From assembly GCF_937616625.2 (NCBI RefSeq), contig NC_065570.1, positions 25,258,046 to 25,322,045 of the forward strand: a stretch of 64,000 nucleotides of DNA, written 5' to 3'. Each line of letters starts with the position of its first letter. Position 1 is the stretch's first letter. Origin of the DNA: Mercurialis annua. Taxonomy: Eukaryota; Streptophyta; Magnoliopsida; Malpighiales; Euphorbiaceae. The notes below the pieces were generated by a model. That model searched no databases, was not told the DNA's origin, and saw nothing but the letters and a program-made list of their open reading frames with translations. Both the position numbers and the translations under genes were made by a program. Positions 10,900 to 24,500 of the stretch are shown piece after piece.

Positions 10900-13835
10900 A
10901 ATTGCTCATTTAAAAGCTTAGGTATTGGATACCGATGCTAATTCTCACATTTGTTTATCTTTTACGGATTTAGTAAAAGTGAGAAAGAAAGGAAAAAGAT
11001 GAAGTAATCTTAAATCTCGGGAATGACGCAAGCGTTGCGACAAGAGCTATAGGATCAACTTCAATTTTCTTAAATAAACATAAGTTGTAATTAAACAAGT
11101 TTTTTGCACTTACCCAATATATATAGAAATATCATATCCGAATTTGTATGACAAATTTAGTAGTTGATTTTCTATTTACAAAGGATGTTTGTAGTATTAT
11201 GTTTGATAATACGGAGTTGGGTATGGATATGTACAAAATGTTCTTTATGACGTGAATAAAGATGTTTAATGCAAAAGATGTTTTGGAAATTAATACCATA
11301 AGTTATCAAACTTCTAAACAACTTTGGCATTTATAATTAGTCGTATCTTAAAGGCAACATGACCTGATTATTCTTTGTGGGACAAAGAGGTAGAGCTAAA
11401 GCCGTTTAAGAGATCATACATAGTAATGTATATGGTACGTTTAAAGAAACGGACCAAGGTAGATACTTATAATTCATTTTCTACATCGATGATTTATCAC
11501 GATATAGTTAAGTTTGTCTTATGAAGAACAAACATGAAGATTTTGAAATGTTCAAATGACTTCAAGAATGACGTAGAAAACCAAATTGGAAAAGGTATTA
11601 ATACTTTACGATGTGATCGAAAAGGGAAGAGTACTTGAGTACAAAATTTGGTATGTTCCTAAAAGGAATGTGGTGTTATTTTTCAACTTACTCCTTGGGA
11701 ACACCATGGTTGAATGGTGCGTCTGTCAAGAAGGAAGTATCGTACATTGTGGGAAATGATACGATCAATAATGAGCTATATACTGACTTATCCATCTCGT
11801 TATAGGGTCAAGAACTTCTTACCGCAAATAAAATTCTAAATTAAATTCCAACTAATTTGCACCATAGATACCTTATGAGATATGGTATGGAATCAAGTCT
11901 TAAGGATGTTAATATTTGAGGGTGTTCGGAACATATCAGGAAACTTTATCCGATAAATTTGGAATCAAAATCAATCATGGAAAGGTTATGTTGGATATCC
12001 TAAAGACAGTTTAGGATATTGTTTCTATATTCGAACCGAACAAACAATCGTTGTTTATCGGTGGTAGTCTTTCTTGATAAAGCATTTATTCAAGAGGGAC
12101 ACTAAGAAAGGAATATAGAATTAGATGAGGAGTCATCTAGTTACCAACAAAATAATGAATCAATGAAGATTGATCAAACCCACTAAAAGCCGGAGTTAGT
12201 AAAAGATGTATCTACATTAACAACTCGAAGATTAAGTAGAGTATCTCGTCCACTGGAGAGAGATGGTTTTCCCACATGATAAACAAGAGTTGTTTAGTCA
12301 TGGAGTAAAAGATCAAATGTTGATCCCTCTACTTATGAGGAAACTATATGTGATATAGATTCTTCAAAATTGGTTTGAAGGAATAAAATCTGAAATGGAT
12401 TCCATATAAAGAAACCAAATTTTAGGAGCTAGTCGATCCATCCAAAGGTATTATACCAATAAGGTTTAAATGGATCTTCAAGTGTAAAATTGGTGCTAAT
12501 GGAAAGGTGGAGACCTTTAAAGCTAGGCTTGTTGTAAAAGAGTTTTGCTAGAGGCAAGAAGTTGTATTGTGAATACACTTTATCGCCGGTAGCCATGCTT
12601 AAGTCCATCAAGATTTTTCTTACCAAGGCTACACATTCAGATTTTGTGGTTGGACATATGGTTATAAGAACCACATTCCTTAATGGTTAAATTAAGGAGT
12701 ATATCTATATGGAACAAGTCGAGGATTTTGAATCTGAAGAAGGTTCTAAGGCGTGTAAGCTAAAATGATCCTTAATGGATGGAAAGAAAGCTTCGAGTTT
12801 CGTCATCTTGATAAATCCGTAAGGAGTTATGAATTTATTAAAAATGATGATTAACCCAATGTTTACAAGAAGGTTAGTGGGAGCAGACTCACTTTCATGA
12901 TCTTGCATGTAGATAACTTATTACTAATAAATTATAATATCAGAATGTTAACTTTTGTAAAACTTTGGTTTATCTAATACGTACTCCATCAAAGACCTCG
13001 GAGAGGTAGCCTAAATTCTCAGTATTAGACTCTATAGAGACAGATCTAAGAGAATAATTGGTTTCTCCTAAAGGCTCTTCTTAGAAAAGATATTGAAGTA
13101 GTTCATTATGGAAGTTCTAAGAAGGATTGATTCTAGTTAGGCATAAAATTCTTCTTTCAAAGGGAACGTCTTCCGAAACTTCTGACGAAAGAAAGAATCT
13201 AGCAAAGATACCATAAGCTTTAGCAATTGGTAGTCTGAGGTATGTGTTGCCACATACAAAGCTAGAAAATGTCTATGCGGTTAGTGGGACTAATCGGTTT
13301 TAATGCAATCTATGTTGAGAACATTGGATGGTTGTTAAAGGTATCTTTAAGTACTTTTATAGAACTAAAGATATGGTATTAACAAATGGAGAACGAGATT
13401 TTTAAGTAGACCGTTTTACAGATTCTGATTAATAATCAGATATGGATAATAGATAGTCTATCTCCAGATTCATATTTATCTATAATGAAGGAGTAGTGAG
13501 CTAGCAGTGTTCTAAGCAAGAATCAACTCCATACTCCATTATAGAAGCCGAGTATATTATGACATGAGATGTCGTAATAGAAGGTGTTTGGATAAATTAG
13601 TTTATAACTGAACTAAGTACGGTTTTCTTCCATTAAGTCGAAAGTTCCTCTTTTCTGCGACCACAATGGTGCTACTGCCCTAGCAAAAGAAACCGGGTCT
13701 CACAAATTATCCGAACATAAAGAAAGGCATTATCATATTATCTAAAGAAATTGTTGGAAAGAGAAAATTATTTCTCTAAAAGATAGCATTAGCCAATAAG
13801 ACGGCTAACCCACTGACAAAGCCCATGACTTGGAG
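10900..13835 (+). pseudogene. Degenerate Ty1/copia pol (protease, integrase, RT, RNase H)
   Basis: Recognisable pieces occur in copia order across shifting frames. Protease: LDTDANSHIC near 10925, where the family normally has D-T-G. Integrase: YIDDLSRYS near 11480, then EDFEMFK and EEYLSTKFG near 11620. Downstream of the integrase core, FLDKAFIQEG appears near 12080. Reverse transcriptase: KIGANGKVETFKARLVVKEF near 12485, then VYKKVSGS near 12860. The catalytic YVDD position reads HVDN (12906-12917), so the second aspartate and the tyrosine are lost. RNase H: FTDSD near 13415, EAEYI near 13550, and CDHNGATALAKE near 13660 leading to HKERHYHII. Dozens of TAA, TAG and TGA codons and several frameshifts lie between these pieces; many fit C-to-T change of CAA or CGA codons. 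Family assignment is strong; no product can be made. Confidence 0.9.
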
Positions 13836-13898
13836 TCATTAAGGTTTACATGACTTAGAGTCATTAAGGTTTACATGACTTAGAGTCATTAATATTTA
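13824..13898 (+). repeat. Three tandem 25-bp repeats before the right LTR
   Basis: Units at 13824, 13849 and 13874 read CATGACTTRGAGTCATTAAG plus GTTTA, with ATATTTA ending the third. Each contains the small palindrome TGACTTRGAGTCA. They lie just after the end of the pol remnant and before the polypurine tract. Confidence 0.9.
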
Positions 13899-13946
13899 CA
13901 TCTTGTGAAGATGGGGCTTAGATATAGTTGTCAATGGCACTAGTGC

Positions 13947-13957
13947 AAGTGGGAGAT
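13947..13957 (+). other. Polypurine tract of the copia-type element
   Basis: AAGTGGGAGAT lies immediately before the TG of the right LTR. A purine-rich run here primes plus-strand DNA synthesis; GTGGGAGA before TGTTAG is the usual plant copia form. Confidence 0.9.
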
Positions 13958-15936
13958 TGTTAGTAGTATATGCCCTAGGGCCATTTGATCGTGTATATTT
14001 GTAGAATTAATCCCAATGGCAAAGATATATATGTTCTATTTGAACTAAGTGTCTCATCAACTAAGTGTTCATTTATTACGTATTGTTCTTATCACATTGT
14101 GATAGAATCTATTCTTAAGGTGTTAAGAATATGAGTGATAGATTCTATTATACAAGTGATCTAAATAACCGTTCGCGATCGATGGGGTCCTGCGAATAAG
14201 GGCATTGCATTATCCCAGAAAGATCGTCACCTCTGTTTATTCTCCTGATTAGTAAAGAGTTACTAAATTATAGGAAGTAGTGAGTCTCATACTACTTGAT
14301 GGGGATCAGAATAAACACGTGGACACTCAAGGTGTTGAGTGAGTCGAACAAGTGACGCTAGATGACTTATACATGGCAATTCATTAAAGTCAATTTAATA
14401 TCATCTAGTTCATAATTGTACATATGTCCTTTGACTTGCGGTGACACTATCTTGTATATAGGTGATTATAGTTTGATACTCCTTAACCCTAGATCTTTCA
14501 TGAGCTAGGGCCGCGGGATGTGTTGGCTCTAGTTAGTTGTATATGAAGATAGGGGTTTAACCTAGAAAGGATTCATCACTCTGGATGAACGGAGACAAGA
14601 TTCTATGCTATCTCAAATTGTTCTTGATGGATGATAAAACCTGCGCAGGTGTATATGACTTACATAGAAAGTTGTTTCTAGTGGAAGTCATATTTATCAA
14701 GAATTAGAACTGGGAGATGAGGTCATATAATCAAGACATACAGTGTTTGACTTAACCGTGACACTAGTCGAGATTGGAATCTTAGATGAAGGGAATTTTG
14801 AGTGTACGGTAATTATGAACATTGGTTCAAAAAGAATGCATCGAAACATTCATCTCTATTTGGGGGTCGTGATATGTTGCTAGACGTCACTCTCGATCTA
14901 CGAGAATTAATAATTAAATGGGATTTAATTATTTAATATAAGAAAGGCGTTTCTTATGTCTCTCGTTGCCATATAGATGTGAACCTAGTTAGTCACACAC
15001 AATAGAGTGTGCAACCGATTGAGTTTACGAAAGATGGATTTCATATAGATACTAGCATATCTCGGAAATTAATCTAAGATGAAAAACAAGTACAAATTAG
15101 GGACTAATTTGTAAGAGTTATAAATTAGTAGGAACCTAATTGTATTATGTCCATATTAATTAGGGACTAATTTATAAGAGTTATAAATTAGTAGGAACCT
15201 AATTATATTTTAACCAAGTTTTATGATTAAAAGGTTTAAGTAATTAATTAGTGTAATTAATGATACTTAAATGACTAATCATTAGCTAATGGAATGATGA
15301 TGTAATGAGATAAGCCTATGTCATATATGTGATGTCATATGATGAAATCACCTATATGATGTCACCTATGTGATGTAACCACATGAAAGGTGTCATATGG
15401 TGGCAACACCTTTGCTTGGTGTGTGACACCTAGCATGCAAGGTGTTGAATTCTTAAGGCATGCTCTAGCTTATAAATAGAGCATGTCCTTGCTCATTTCA
15501 CAAGACCACACAACACACATCTCACTACAAAGTTGTAGAGAGAGAAAGCACTTGAAGGAGTTCAAGTAGTCATCAATCACGGGAAAAACTTGGCGACATT
15601 TTTCATACATCCGAGCAAGGTAGTGATCGCGGCAAGAGTTTGAGCTTAGGGCTGCTCGGCAAGAGGAACTCTTGCAGGATTACTTCAAGGCGAGGATTCA
15701 ATCGGACGCATACTCGTGTGGACGAGCTTGAGGTCGCCGTACTTTCGGGACTACAAGAATCGTTGGAGAATCGACATAGGTATTCTTCTTACGATTCTTA
15801 GATGCGTGCTTTAATTACTAAATGATACGACGATCCATTTGTTGTTGATATGATCAACTTTAGGATCCGGATAGTTAGAATTTCGATTTTGAATTGAAAT
15901 ATACGATCCGGACCCGCGCCTCCCGCTGCGCCAACA
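13958..15936 (+). repeat. 3' LTR of the copia-type element
   Basis: 1,979 bp, TG...CA, about 99% identical to the left LTR apart from three indels. It keeps a 52-bp segment (about 15394-15445) missing from the left copy; that segment holds most of an inverted repeat AGGTGTCA/TGACACCT (15388-15395 and 15424-15431). It lacks 14 bp between GATGATGT repeats. The TATA box is at 15471-15478. Confidence 0.96.
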
Positions 15937-15941
15937 ACATA
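15937..15941. repeat. Target-site duplication, right (ACATA)
   Basis: Exact copy of 7052-7056. The following GGCATGGTAATC continues the interrupted Sat1 147-bp variant monomer. Confidence 0.97.
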
Positions 15942-16849
15942 GGCATGGTAATCAAAACGACGCATTAAGGAGAATATAGACGCGCAATATTAATCTAGCG
16001 TCACTTTTTAAAATAACATAACCATGCCTAGGAAATCGGAACGAAGCGTTAGAGAGACTTGAGACGCGACATACTAATTTAGTTTAACATTTCACACACA
16101 CTTTGCGTAATATAACCTAACCATGCTAGGGAAATCGGAACGACGCGTTAGAGAGACTTGAGACGCAACATACTAATCAAACGTCATTTTTCACGCAGAC
16201 TTTGCATAATATAACATAACCATGCTTAGGTAATCGGAACGATGCGTTAAAGAGACTTGAGAGGCGACATACTAATCTAGCGTTACCTTTCTCGAAAACT
16301 TTGCGTACTATAACCAAACCATTCTTAAGTAATCGGAAAGACGCGTTAAAGAGACTGGAGACTCAACATACTAATCTAGCGTCACTTTTCACGCACTCTT
16401 TGCGTAATATAACCTAACCATGCTTAGATAATCAAAACAACACGTTAAAGAGACTTGTGACGCGACATAAGCATGGTAATCAACGACGAGTTAAAAAGAC
16501 TTGAGACACAACATACTAATCTAGCGTCACTTTTCACGCACACTTTTCATAATATAACCTAACCATGCTTAGTAAATCAGAACGACGCGTTAGAGAGGCT
16601 TGAGACGAGACATACTAATCTAACATCACTTGTCACCCACACTTTGCGTAATATAACTTAACCATGCTTAGGTAATCAGAACGACGTGTTAAAGAGATTT
16701 GTGACGCAAGATAATTATGGTAATCGAAATGACGCGAGATAAGTATGGTAATCGAAATGACGCGTTAAAGATTCTTGAGAGGAAACATTATAATCTAACG
16801 TCATGTTTTACGCACACTTTCCGTAATATAACCTAACCATGCTTACGTA

Positions 16850-17805
16850 ATCAGAATAAAGAGTTAAATATACTTAACACTGGACGTACTAATCTAGCGT
16901 CACTTTTCACGCACACTTTGCGTAATATAACTTAACCATGCTTAGGTATTAGGAACGACGCATTAAAGAGACTTGAAACGCGACATACTAATCTATTGAT
17001 CCTTTTCACGCACACTTTGCGTACTATAACCTAAACATGCTTAGGTAATAGAAACGATGCTTTAGAGAGATTTGTGACGCGACATAAGCATGGTAATCGA
17101 AACGACGCGTTAAAGAGACTTGAGAAGCGGCATACTAATCTAGCGTCACTTTCAACGCAAACTTTGCGTATTATAACCTAATCATACTTAGGTAATCGAA
17201 ACGACGCGTTAGAAAGACTTGAGACGCGACATACTAATCTACCGTCACTTTTTACGCACACTTTGCGTAATGTAACCTAACCATGTTTAGGAAATCAGAA
17301 CGACGCGTTAGAAAGACCTTAGACGCGACATACTAATCTAGCGTCACTTTTTACGCACACTTTGCATAATATAACCAAACAACGCGTTAGAGAGACTTGA
17401 GACGCGACATACTAATCTACCGTCACTTTTCACGCACACTTTGCGTAATATAAACTAACCATTATTAGGTAATCGGAACGACGCGTTAAAGAGACTTGTG
17501 ACGCGAGATAAGCATGGTAATCGAAGCGACGCGTTAAAGAGACTTGCGACAAAACATACTAATATAGCGTGACTTTTCACACAGACTTTGCATAATATAA
17601 CCTGTAATCGGAACGACGCGTTAGATAGACTTAAGACGCGACATACTAATCTAGCATAACTTTTCATGCACACTTCGCGTAATATAACCTAACCATGGTT
17701 AGGTAATCGGAAAAACTCGTTAATGAGAATTGAGACGCGACATACTAATCTAGCGTAACTTTTTACGCACACTTCGTGGAATATAATCTAGCCATGGTTA
17801 GGTAA
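16850..17805 (+). repeat. Sat1 block duplication, copy 1 (about 0.96 kb)
   Basis: Marked by TCAGAATAAAGAGTTAAATA at its start, a CTATTGATCC monomer, a truncated CATAATATAACCTGTAATCGG monomer near 17590, and CTCGTTAATGAGAATTGAG near its end. All recur in order 956-995 bp downstream. Confidence 0.8.
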
Positions 17806-18790
17806 TCAGAATAATGAGTTAAATACACTTAACACTTGACGTACTAATCTAGCATCACTTTTCACGCACACTTTGCGTCATACAACCTAACCATGCTTAG
17901 GTAATAGGAACGACGCGTTAAAGAGACTTGAAACGCGACATACTAATCTATTGATCCTTTTTACGCACACTTTGCGTACTATAAGCTAAACATGCTTAGG
18001 TAACAGAAACGACGCGTTCGAGAGACTTGTGATGCGACATACTAATCTAGCATCACTTTTCACGCAAACTTTGCGTATTATAACCTAATCATGCTTAGGT
18101 AATCGGAACGACGCGTTAGGAAGACTTGAGACGCGACATACTAATCTACAGTCACTTTTTACGCACACTTTTCGTACGACGCGTTAGAAAGACCTTAGAC
18201 GCGACATACTAATCTAGTGTCACTTTTTACGCACACTTAGCGTAATATAACCTAACCATGCTTAGAGAATCAGAACAACGCGTTAGAGAGACTTGAGACG
18301 CGACATACTAATCTACCGTCACTTTTCACGCACACTTCGCGTAATATAACCTAATCATTATTAGGTAATCAGACCGACGCGTTAAAGAGACTTGTGACGC
18401 GAGATAAGCATGGTAATCGAAACGACGCGTTAAAGAGACTTGAGACAAAACATACTAATATAGCGTGACTTTTCACGCAGACTTTGCATAATATAACCTG
18501 TAATCGGAACGACGCGTTAGATAGACTTAAGACGCGCCGTACTAATCTAGCGTCACTCTTTACGCACACTTTGCTTTATATAACCTAATCATGCTAAGGT
18601 AATCGGAACGACGCGTTAAAGATACTTGAGACGCGACATATTAATTTAGCGTAACTTTTCATGCACACTTCGCGTAGTATAACCTAACCATGCTTAGGTA
18701 ATCGGAACAACTCGTTAATGAGAATTGAGACGCGACATACTAATCTAGCGTCACTTTGTACGCACACTTCGTGGAGTATAACCTAACCAT
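17806..18790 (+). repeat. Sat1 block duplication, copy 2 (about 0.98 kb)
   Basis: Second copy of 16850-17805 with the same order of odd monomers: TCAGAATAATGAGTTAAATA at 17807, the ATAACCTGTAATCGG short monomer near 18490, and CTCGTTAATGAG at 18711. The offset grows from 956 to 995 bp, so small indels accumulated afterwards. Confidence 0.8.
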
Positions 18791-18839
18791 GCTTAGGTAA
18801 TCGGAGCGAGGCGTTAAATATACTTGATACGCGACATAC

Positions 18840-21520
18840 TAATCCAGCGTTACTTTTTACGCACACTTTGCTGAATATAACCTAACCATGAATAAGTAAT
18901 TGGAATGACGTGTTAAAGAGACTTGTGACACGGCATACTTATATAGCGTCTCTTTTCTCGCACACTTTGCATAATATAACCTAACCATGCATAGGTAATC
19001 GCAACGACGCGTTAAAGAGACTTGTGACGAGACATACTAATCTAGTATCACTTTTAACGCATGTTTTGTGTAATATAACCTACGCATGATTAGGTAATCG
19101 GAAACACGCGTTAAAGAGAGTTGTGAGGAGACATACTTATATAGCGTCACTTTTCACGCACACTTTGCGTAATATAAGCAAACCATTGTTAGGTAATCAG
19201 AACAACGCGTTAAAGAGACTTGTAACGCGACATATTTATCGAGCGTCACTTTTAATGCACACATAGCTTAATATAACCGAACCATGCTTAGGTAATCGGA
19301 ACGACGCCTTAAAGAGATATGTGACGCGATATACTAATCTATCGTCACTTTTAACTCACACTTTGCGTAATATAACCTTACCATGCTTAGATTATCGGAA
19401 CGACGCGTTAAAGAGACTTGTGACGACATACTAATCTAGTGTCACTTGTAACTCCACTTTTGAGTAATATAACCTAACCATGCTTAGGTAATCTGAACGA
19501 CGCGTTGAAGATACTTGAGACGCGACATACTAATCTACCGACACTTTTAACACACACTTTGCGTTATATAACCTAACCATGCTTAGGTAATCGGAACGAC
19601 GCGTTGAAGATACTTGAGACGCGACATATTAATCTAGCGTCGCTTATAACGCACTCTTTGCGTAATATAACCTAACCATGCTTGGGTAATCGGAACGACG
19701 TATAAAAAATAGTTGTGACGCGACATACTTATACAGCGTCACAGTTCACGCACACTTTACGTAATTTAACCTAACCACTGTTAGGTCGGAATGACGCGTT
19801 AAAAAGACTTGCGATGCGTCATACTAATCTGTCGTCACATTTAACACATACTTTGCGTCATATAACCTAAACATGCTTAGGTAATCGAAACGACACGTTA
19901 AAGAGACTTTAGATGCGACATATTACTAATATAGCATCACTTTTCACGTAAACTTTGCGTAATATAACCGAACCACGCTTAGATAATCGGAACAACGCAT
20001 TAAGGAGACTTGTAACGCGACATACTGCTAATCTAGCGTCAATATAATATGCACACTTTCTGTTATATAACCAAACCATGCCTAGGTAATCAGAACGGCT
20101 TGTTAAAGAGACCTGTGACGCGACATAGTAATCTAGAGTCACGTTTCACGCACACTTTGCGTAATATAACCTAACCATGCATATGTGATTGGAACGATGC
20201 GTTAAAGAGACTTGTGACGCGACATATCAATCTAGCGTCATTTTTAACGTATTGTTTGCGTAATATATCCTAACCATTCTTAGGTAATCGGAACGACGTG
20301 TTAAAGCGACTTGTGACGCGACATACATATATAGCGTCCCTTTTCATGCACAATTTGGGTAATATAACCAAATCATTGTTACATAATCAGAACCACGCGT
20401 TAAAGAGACTTGTGGCGCGACATACTAATCTAGCAACGATTTTTAGGCACACTTTGCGTAATATAACCGAACCATCTATAGGTAATCGAAACGACGCGTT
20501 AAAGAGACTTGTGACGCGACATATTAATCTAGCGTCACTTTTAAGGCACACTTTGCGTAATATAACCAAACCATGCTTAGGTAATCGGAACGATAAGTTA
20601 AATTGACTTGTGACGCGACATACAAATCTAGCGTAACTTTTAATGCACACTTTGCGTAATATAACCTAACCATTGTTAGATAATCGCAACGACGCGTTAA
20701 AGAGACTTGTGACACGACATACATATCTAGCATCACTTTTCACGCACACTTTTGCGTAATATAACCTAACCATACTTAGGTAATCAGAACGACGCGTTAA
20801 AGAGACTTGTGACGCGACATACTAATCTAGCGTCACTTTTCATGCACACTTTGCGTTACATAAACTAACCATGCTTAGGTAATCGGAATGACGCGCTAAA
20901 GAGACTTGTGACGCCACATACCACTAATCTAGCGTCACTTTTAACGCTGACTTTGCGTAATATAACCTAACCATGCTTAGATAATTGGCACGTCGCATTA
21001 AAGAGACGTGAGACGCAACATACTCACACTTGGTGTTACATAATCTAACCATGCATGGGTAATTGGAACGACTCGTTAAAGAGACTTGTGACGCAACATA
21101 CTAATCTAGCATCAATTTTCACGCACACTTTGTGTATATAATCTAACCATGCTTAGATAATCGGAACGACACGTTAAAAAAACTTGTGATGCGACATACT
21201 ACTAATCTAGCGTCACTTTTAACGCACACTTTGCGTTATATAATCTAACCATGCTTAGGTAATCGGAACAACACGTTAAAAAGACTTGTGAAGCGCATAC
21301 TTATCTAGCGTCACTTTTCACGCGCACTTTGTGTAATATAACATAACCATGCTTAGGTAATTGGAACGACGCGTTTAAGAGACTCGTGACTCGACATACT
21401 AATCTTGCATCACTTTTCACGCACACTATGCGCAATATAATCTAACCATACTTAGGTAATCAGAACGACGAGTTACAGAGACTTGTAACGCGAAAGATTA
21501 CTAATCTAGCGTCATTATTA
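18840..21520 (+). repeat. Sat1 subfamily stretch (TTGTGACGCGACATACT / TTTTAACGCACAC type)
   Basis: Here most monomers read GACTTGTGACGCGACATACT and CACTTTTAACGCACACTTT, instead of the CTTGAGACGCG and TTTTCACGC forms that dominate elsewhere. Several have an extra ACT before AATCTAGCG. The 48-bp insertion is nearly absent. This points to local homogenisation of a distinct monomer type. Confidence 0.7.
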
Positions 21521-24500
21521 ACGCACACTTGAGACGCGAGATACTAATCTAGCGTCACTTTTCACGCCAACGTTGCATAATGTAACCTAACTTAGGAAAT
21601 CAGAACGACATATTAAAGAGCCTTAAGACGAGACATACTAATCTAGCGTCACTTTTTACGCACACCTTGGGTAATATAACTTAACCATGCTTAGGTAATC
21701 GGAACGACGCGTGAAAGAGACTTGAGACGTGAAATACTAATCTAGCGTTACTTTTCTCGCACACTTCGTGTAAACCTAACCATTCTTGGGTAATCGGAAC
21801 GACGCGTTAAAGAGAGTTGAGACACGATATACTAATCTAGCGTCATTTTTCACGCACTCTTTGCGTAATATAACCAAACCATGGTTAGGTAATCGGAACG
21901 ACGCGTTTAAGAGTCTTGAGACGCGGCATACTAATCTAGCGTCACTTTTCACCTACACTTTGCGTAATATAACCTAACCATGCATAGGTAATAGGAACGA
22001 CGCGTTAAATAGACTTGAGACGCGACATACTAACCTAGCGACAGTTTTCACGCACACATTGCTCAATATAACCTAACTATGCTTAGGTAATCAGAATGAC
22101 GCGTTAAAGTGACTTGAGACGCGACAAGCTAATCTAGCGTCACTTTTCACGCATAATTTGCATAAAATAACCTAACCATGCTTAGATAATCGTAACGACG
22201 CATTAAAGAGACTTAAGACGAGACATACTAATCCATTGTCACTTTTCAAGCACACTTTGCGTAATATAACCTAACCATGCTTAGGTAATCAAAACAACAT
22301 GTTAGAGAGACTTAACATAAGCATGGTAATCGAAACGACGCGTTAAAGAGACTTGAGACGTGACATACTAATCTAGCATCACTTTTTATGCATACTTTGC
22401 GTAATATAACCTAACCATGCTTACGTAACCGTAACAACGCTTTAAAGAGACTTATGACATTACATACTAATCTAGCGACACTTTTAACGCGCACTTGGCG
22501 TAATATAACATATCCATGCTTAGGTAATCAGAACGACGTGTTAAAGAGACTTGAGGCACGACATACTAATTTATTGTAACTTTTCACGCACACTTTGCTT
22601 AGGTAATCAGAACGACACGTTAGAGACAGTTGTTAAGCGACATAAGCTTGGTAGTCGATACGACGCGTCAAAGAGACTTGAAACGAGCCATACTAATATA
22701 GAGTGACTTTTTACGAACACTTGGCGTATTATAACCTAACCATGCTTAATTAATCGGAACAACGCGTTAAAGAAAATTGAGACGCGACATACTAATCTAG
22801 CGTCACACTATTCACGCACTCTTTGCTTAATATAACCTAACCATGCTTAGGCAATCGGAACGACGCGTTAAAGTGACTTGAGACGCGACATACTATCTAT
22901 TTTCACTTTTCAATCATACTTTGCGCAATATAACCTAACCATGCTTAAATAATCGGAACAACGCGTTAAAGAGAATTGAGATGTGACATACTTATCTAGC
23001 ATCACTATTCGCGCAATCTTTGCGTAAAATAACCTAACCATGCTTAGGTAATCATAACGACGCGTTAAAGAGACTTGAGACACGACATACTAATCTAGCG
23101 TCACTTTTCACGTACACTTTGCGTAATATAACCTAACCATGCTTAGGTAATCCAAACGACGCGTTAAAGAGACTTGAGACGCGACATACAAATCTATTGA
23201 TCCTTTTCACGCACACTTTGCGTATTATAACCTAACCATGCTTATGTAATCAGAACGACGAGTTAAAGAGACTTGAGACGCGACATAGTAATCCAGCGTC
23301 ACTTTTCACGCACAATTTGCGTAAAATAACCTAACCATGCTTAGATAGTCGTAACGACGCGTTAAAGAGACTTGAGACGCAACATACTAATCTAGCGTCA
23401 CTTTTCACGCACACTTTGCGTAAAATAACTAAACCATACTTAGGTAATCGGAAAGAAGCATTAAAGACACTTATGACGCGACATATTAATCTAGTGTCAC
23501 TTTTCACTCACACTTTGTGTAAAATAACCTAACTTTGCTTAGGTAATGGGAACTACGCGTTAAAGAGACTTGAGACTCGACATACTAATCTATTTTCACT
23601 ATTGACGCACCCTTTGCGTAATATAACCTAACCATGCTTATGTAATCGGAACAACGCGTTAAAGAGACTTGAGACGCGACATCCTAATCTAGTGTCACTA
23701 TTTTCACACTCTTTGCGTAATACAGCCTAACCATGCTTAGATAATCGGAAGGACGCGTTAAAGAGACTTGAGACGCGACATACTAATCTATTATCGGAAC
23801 GACGCGTTAGAGAGACTTGTGACGCGACATAAGCATGGTAATCGAAACAACGGTGTTAAAGAGACTTGAGATGCGACATACTAATCTAGCGTCACTTTTC
23901 GCGCACACTCTGTGTAATATGACTTAACCATGCTTAGGTAATCGGAAAAAAGCGTTATTGAGACTTGCGACGCGACATACTAATCTAGCGTCACTTTTCA
24001 TGCACACTTTGCGTAATATGACCTAACCTTCTTAGGTAATCGGAACAACGCGTTAGAGAGACTTGTGACGCGACATAAGCATGGTAATTGAAACGACGCG
24101 TCAGAAAGACTTGAGACGCGCCGTACTAATCTAGCGTCACGTTTTACGCAGAATTTGCGTAATTTAACCTAACCATGCTTAGGTAATCGGAACGACAATT
24201 TAAAGAGACTTAAGACGCGAGATACTAATCTAGCGTCACTTTTCAAGCACACTTTGCGTAATATAACTTAACCATGCTCAAGTAATCGGAACGACGAGTG
24301 AAAGAGACATGAGACGCGGCATACTAATCTAGCGTCACTTTTCAAGCACATTTTGCGTAATATAACCTAACCATGCATTGGTGATTGGAACGACGCGTTA
24401 AAGAGACTTGAGACACGACATACTAACCTATCAGCAGTTTTCACGCACACATTGTGTAATATAACCTAACCATTCTTAGGTAATCGGATTGACGCGTCAA

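Larger units (their letters stand above)
7057..15936 (+). mobile_element. Complete-length, coding-dead Ty1/copia-type LTR retrotransposon
   Basis: An 8,880-bp element with two LTRs (1,940 and 1,979 bp), TG...CA ends and a 5-bp target duplication. The primer-binding site is complementary to initiator-Met tRNA and a purine-rich tract precedes the right LTR. The order of recognisable pol remnants is protease, integrase, reverse transcriptase, RNase H, which is diagnostic of Ty1/copia rather than Ty3/gypsy. All pol segments are broken by stops and frameshifts, so the element cannot encode its own enzymes. LTR length and the ends TGTTAG and GCCAACA recall the Angela/BARE type; that lineage call is inference. 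Between the LTRs, 8997-10900 has no recognisable gag domain or zinc knuckle. Confidence 0.95.

Noticed and set aside
12429..12908. Two minus-strand open frames over the reverse transcriptase remnant
   Set aside because: They are antisense shadows of the degenerate plus-strand pol, which carries the recognisable motifs.
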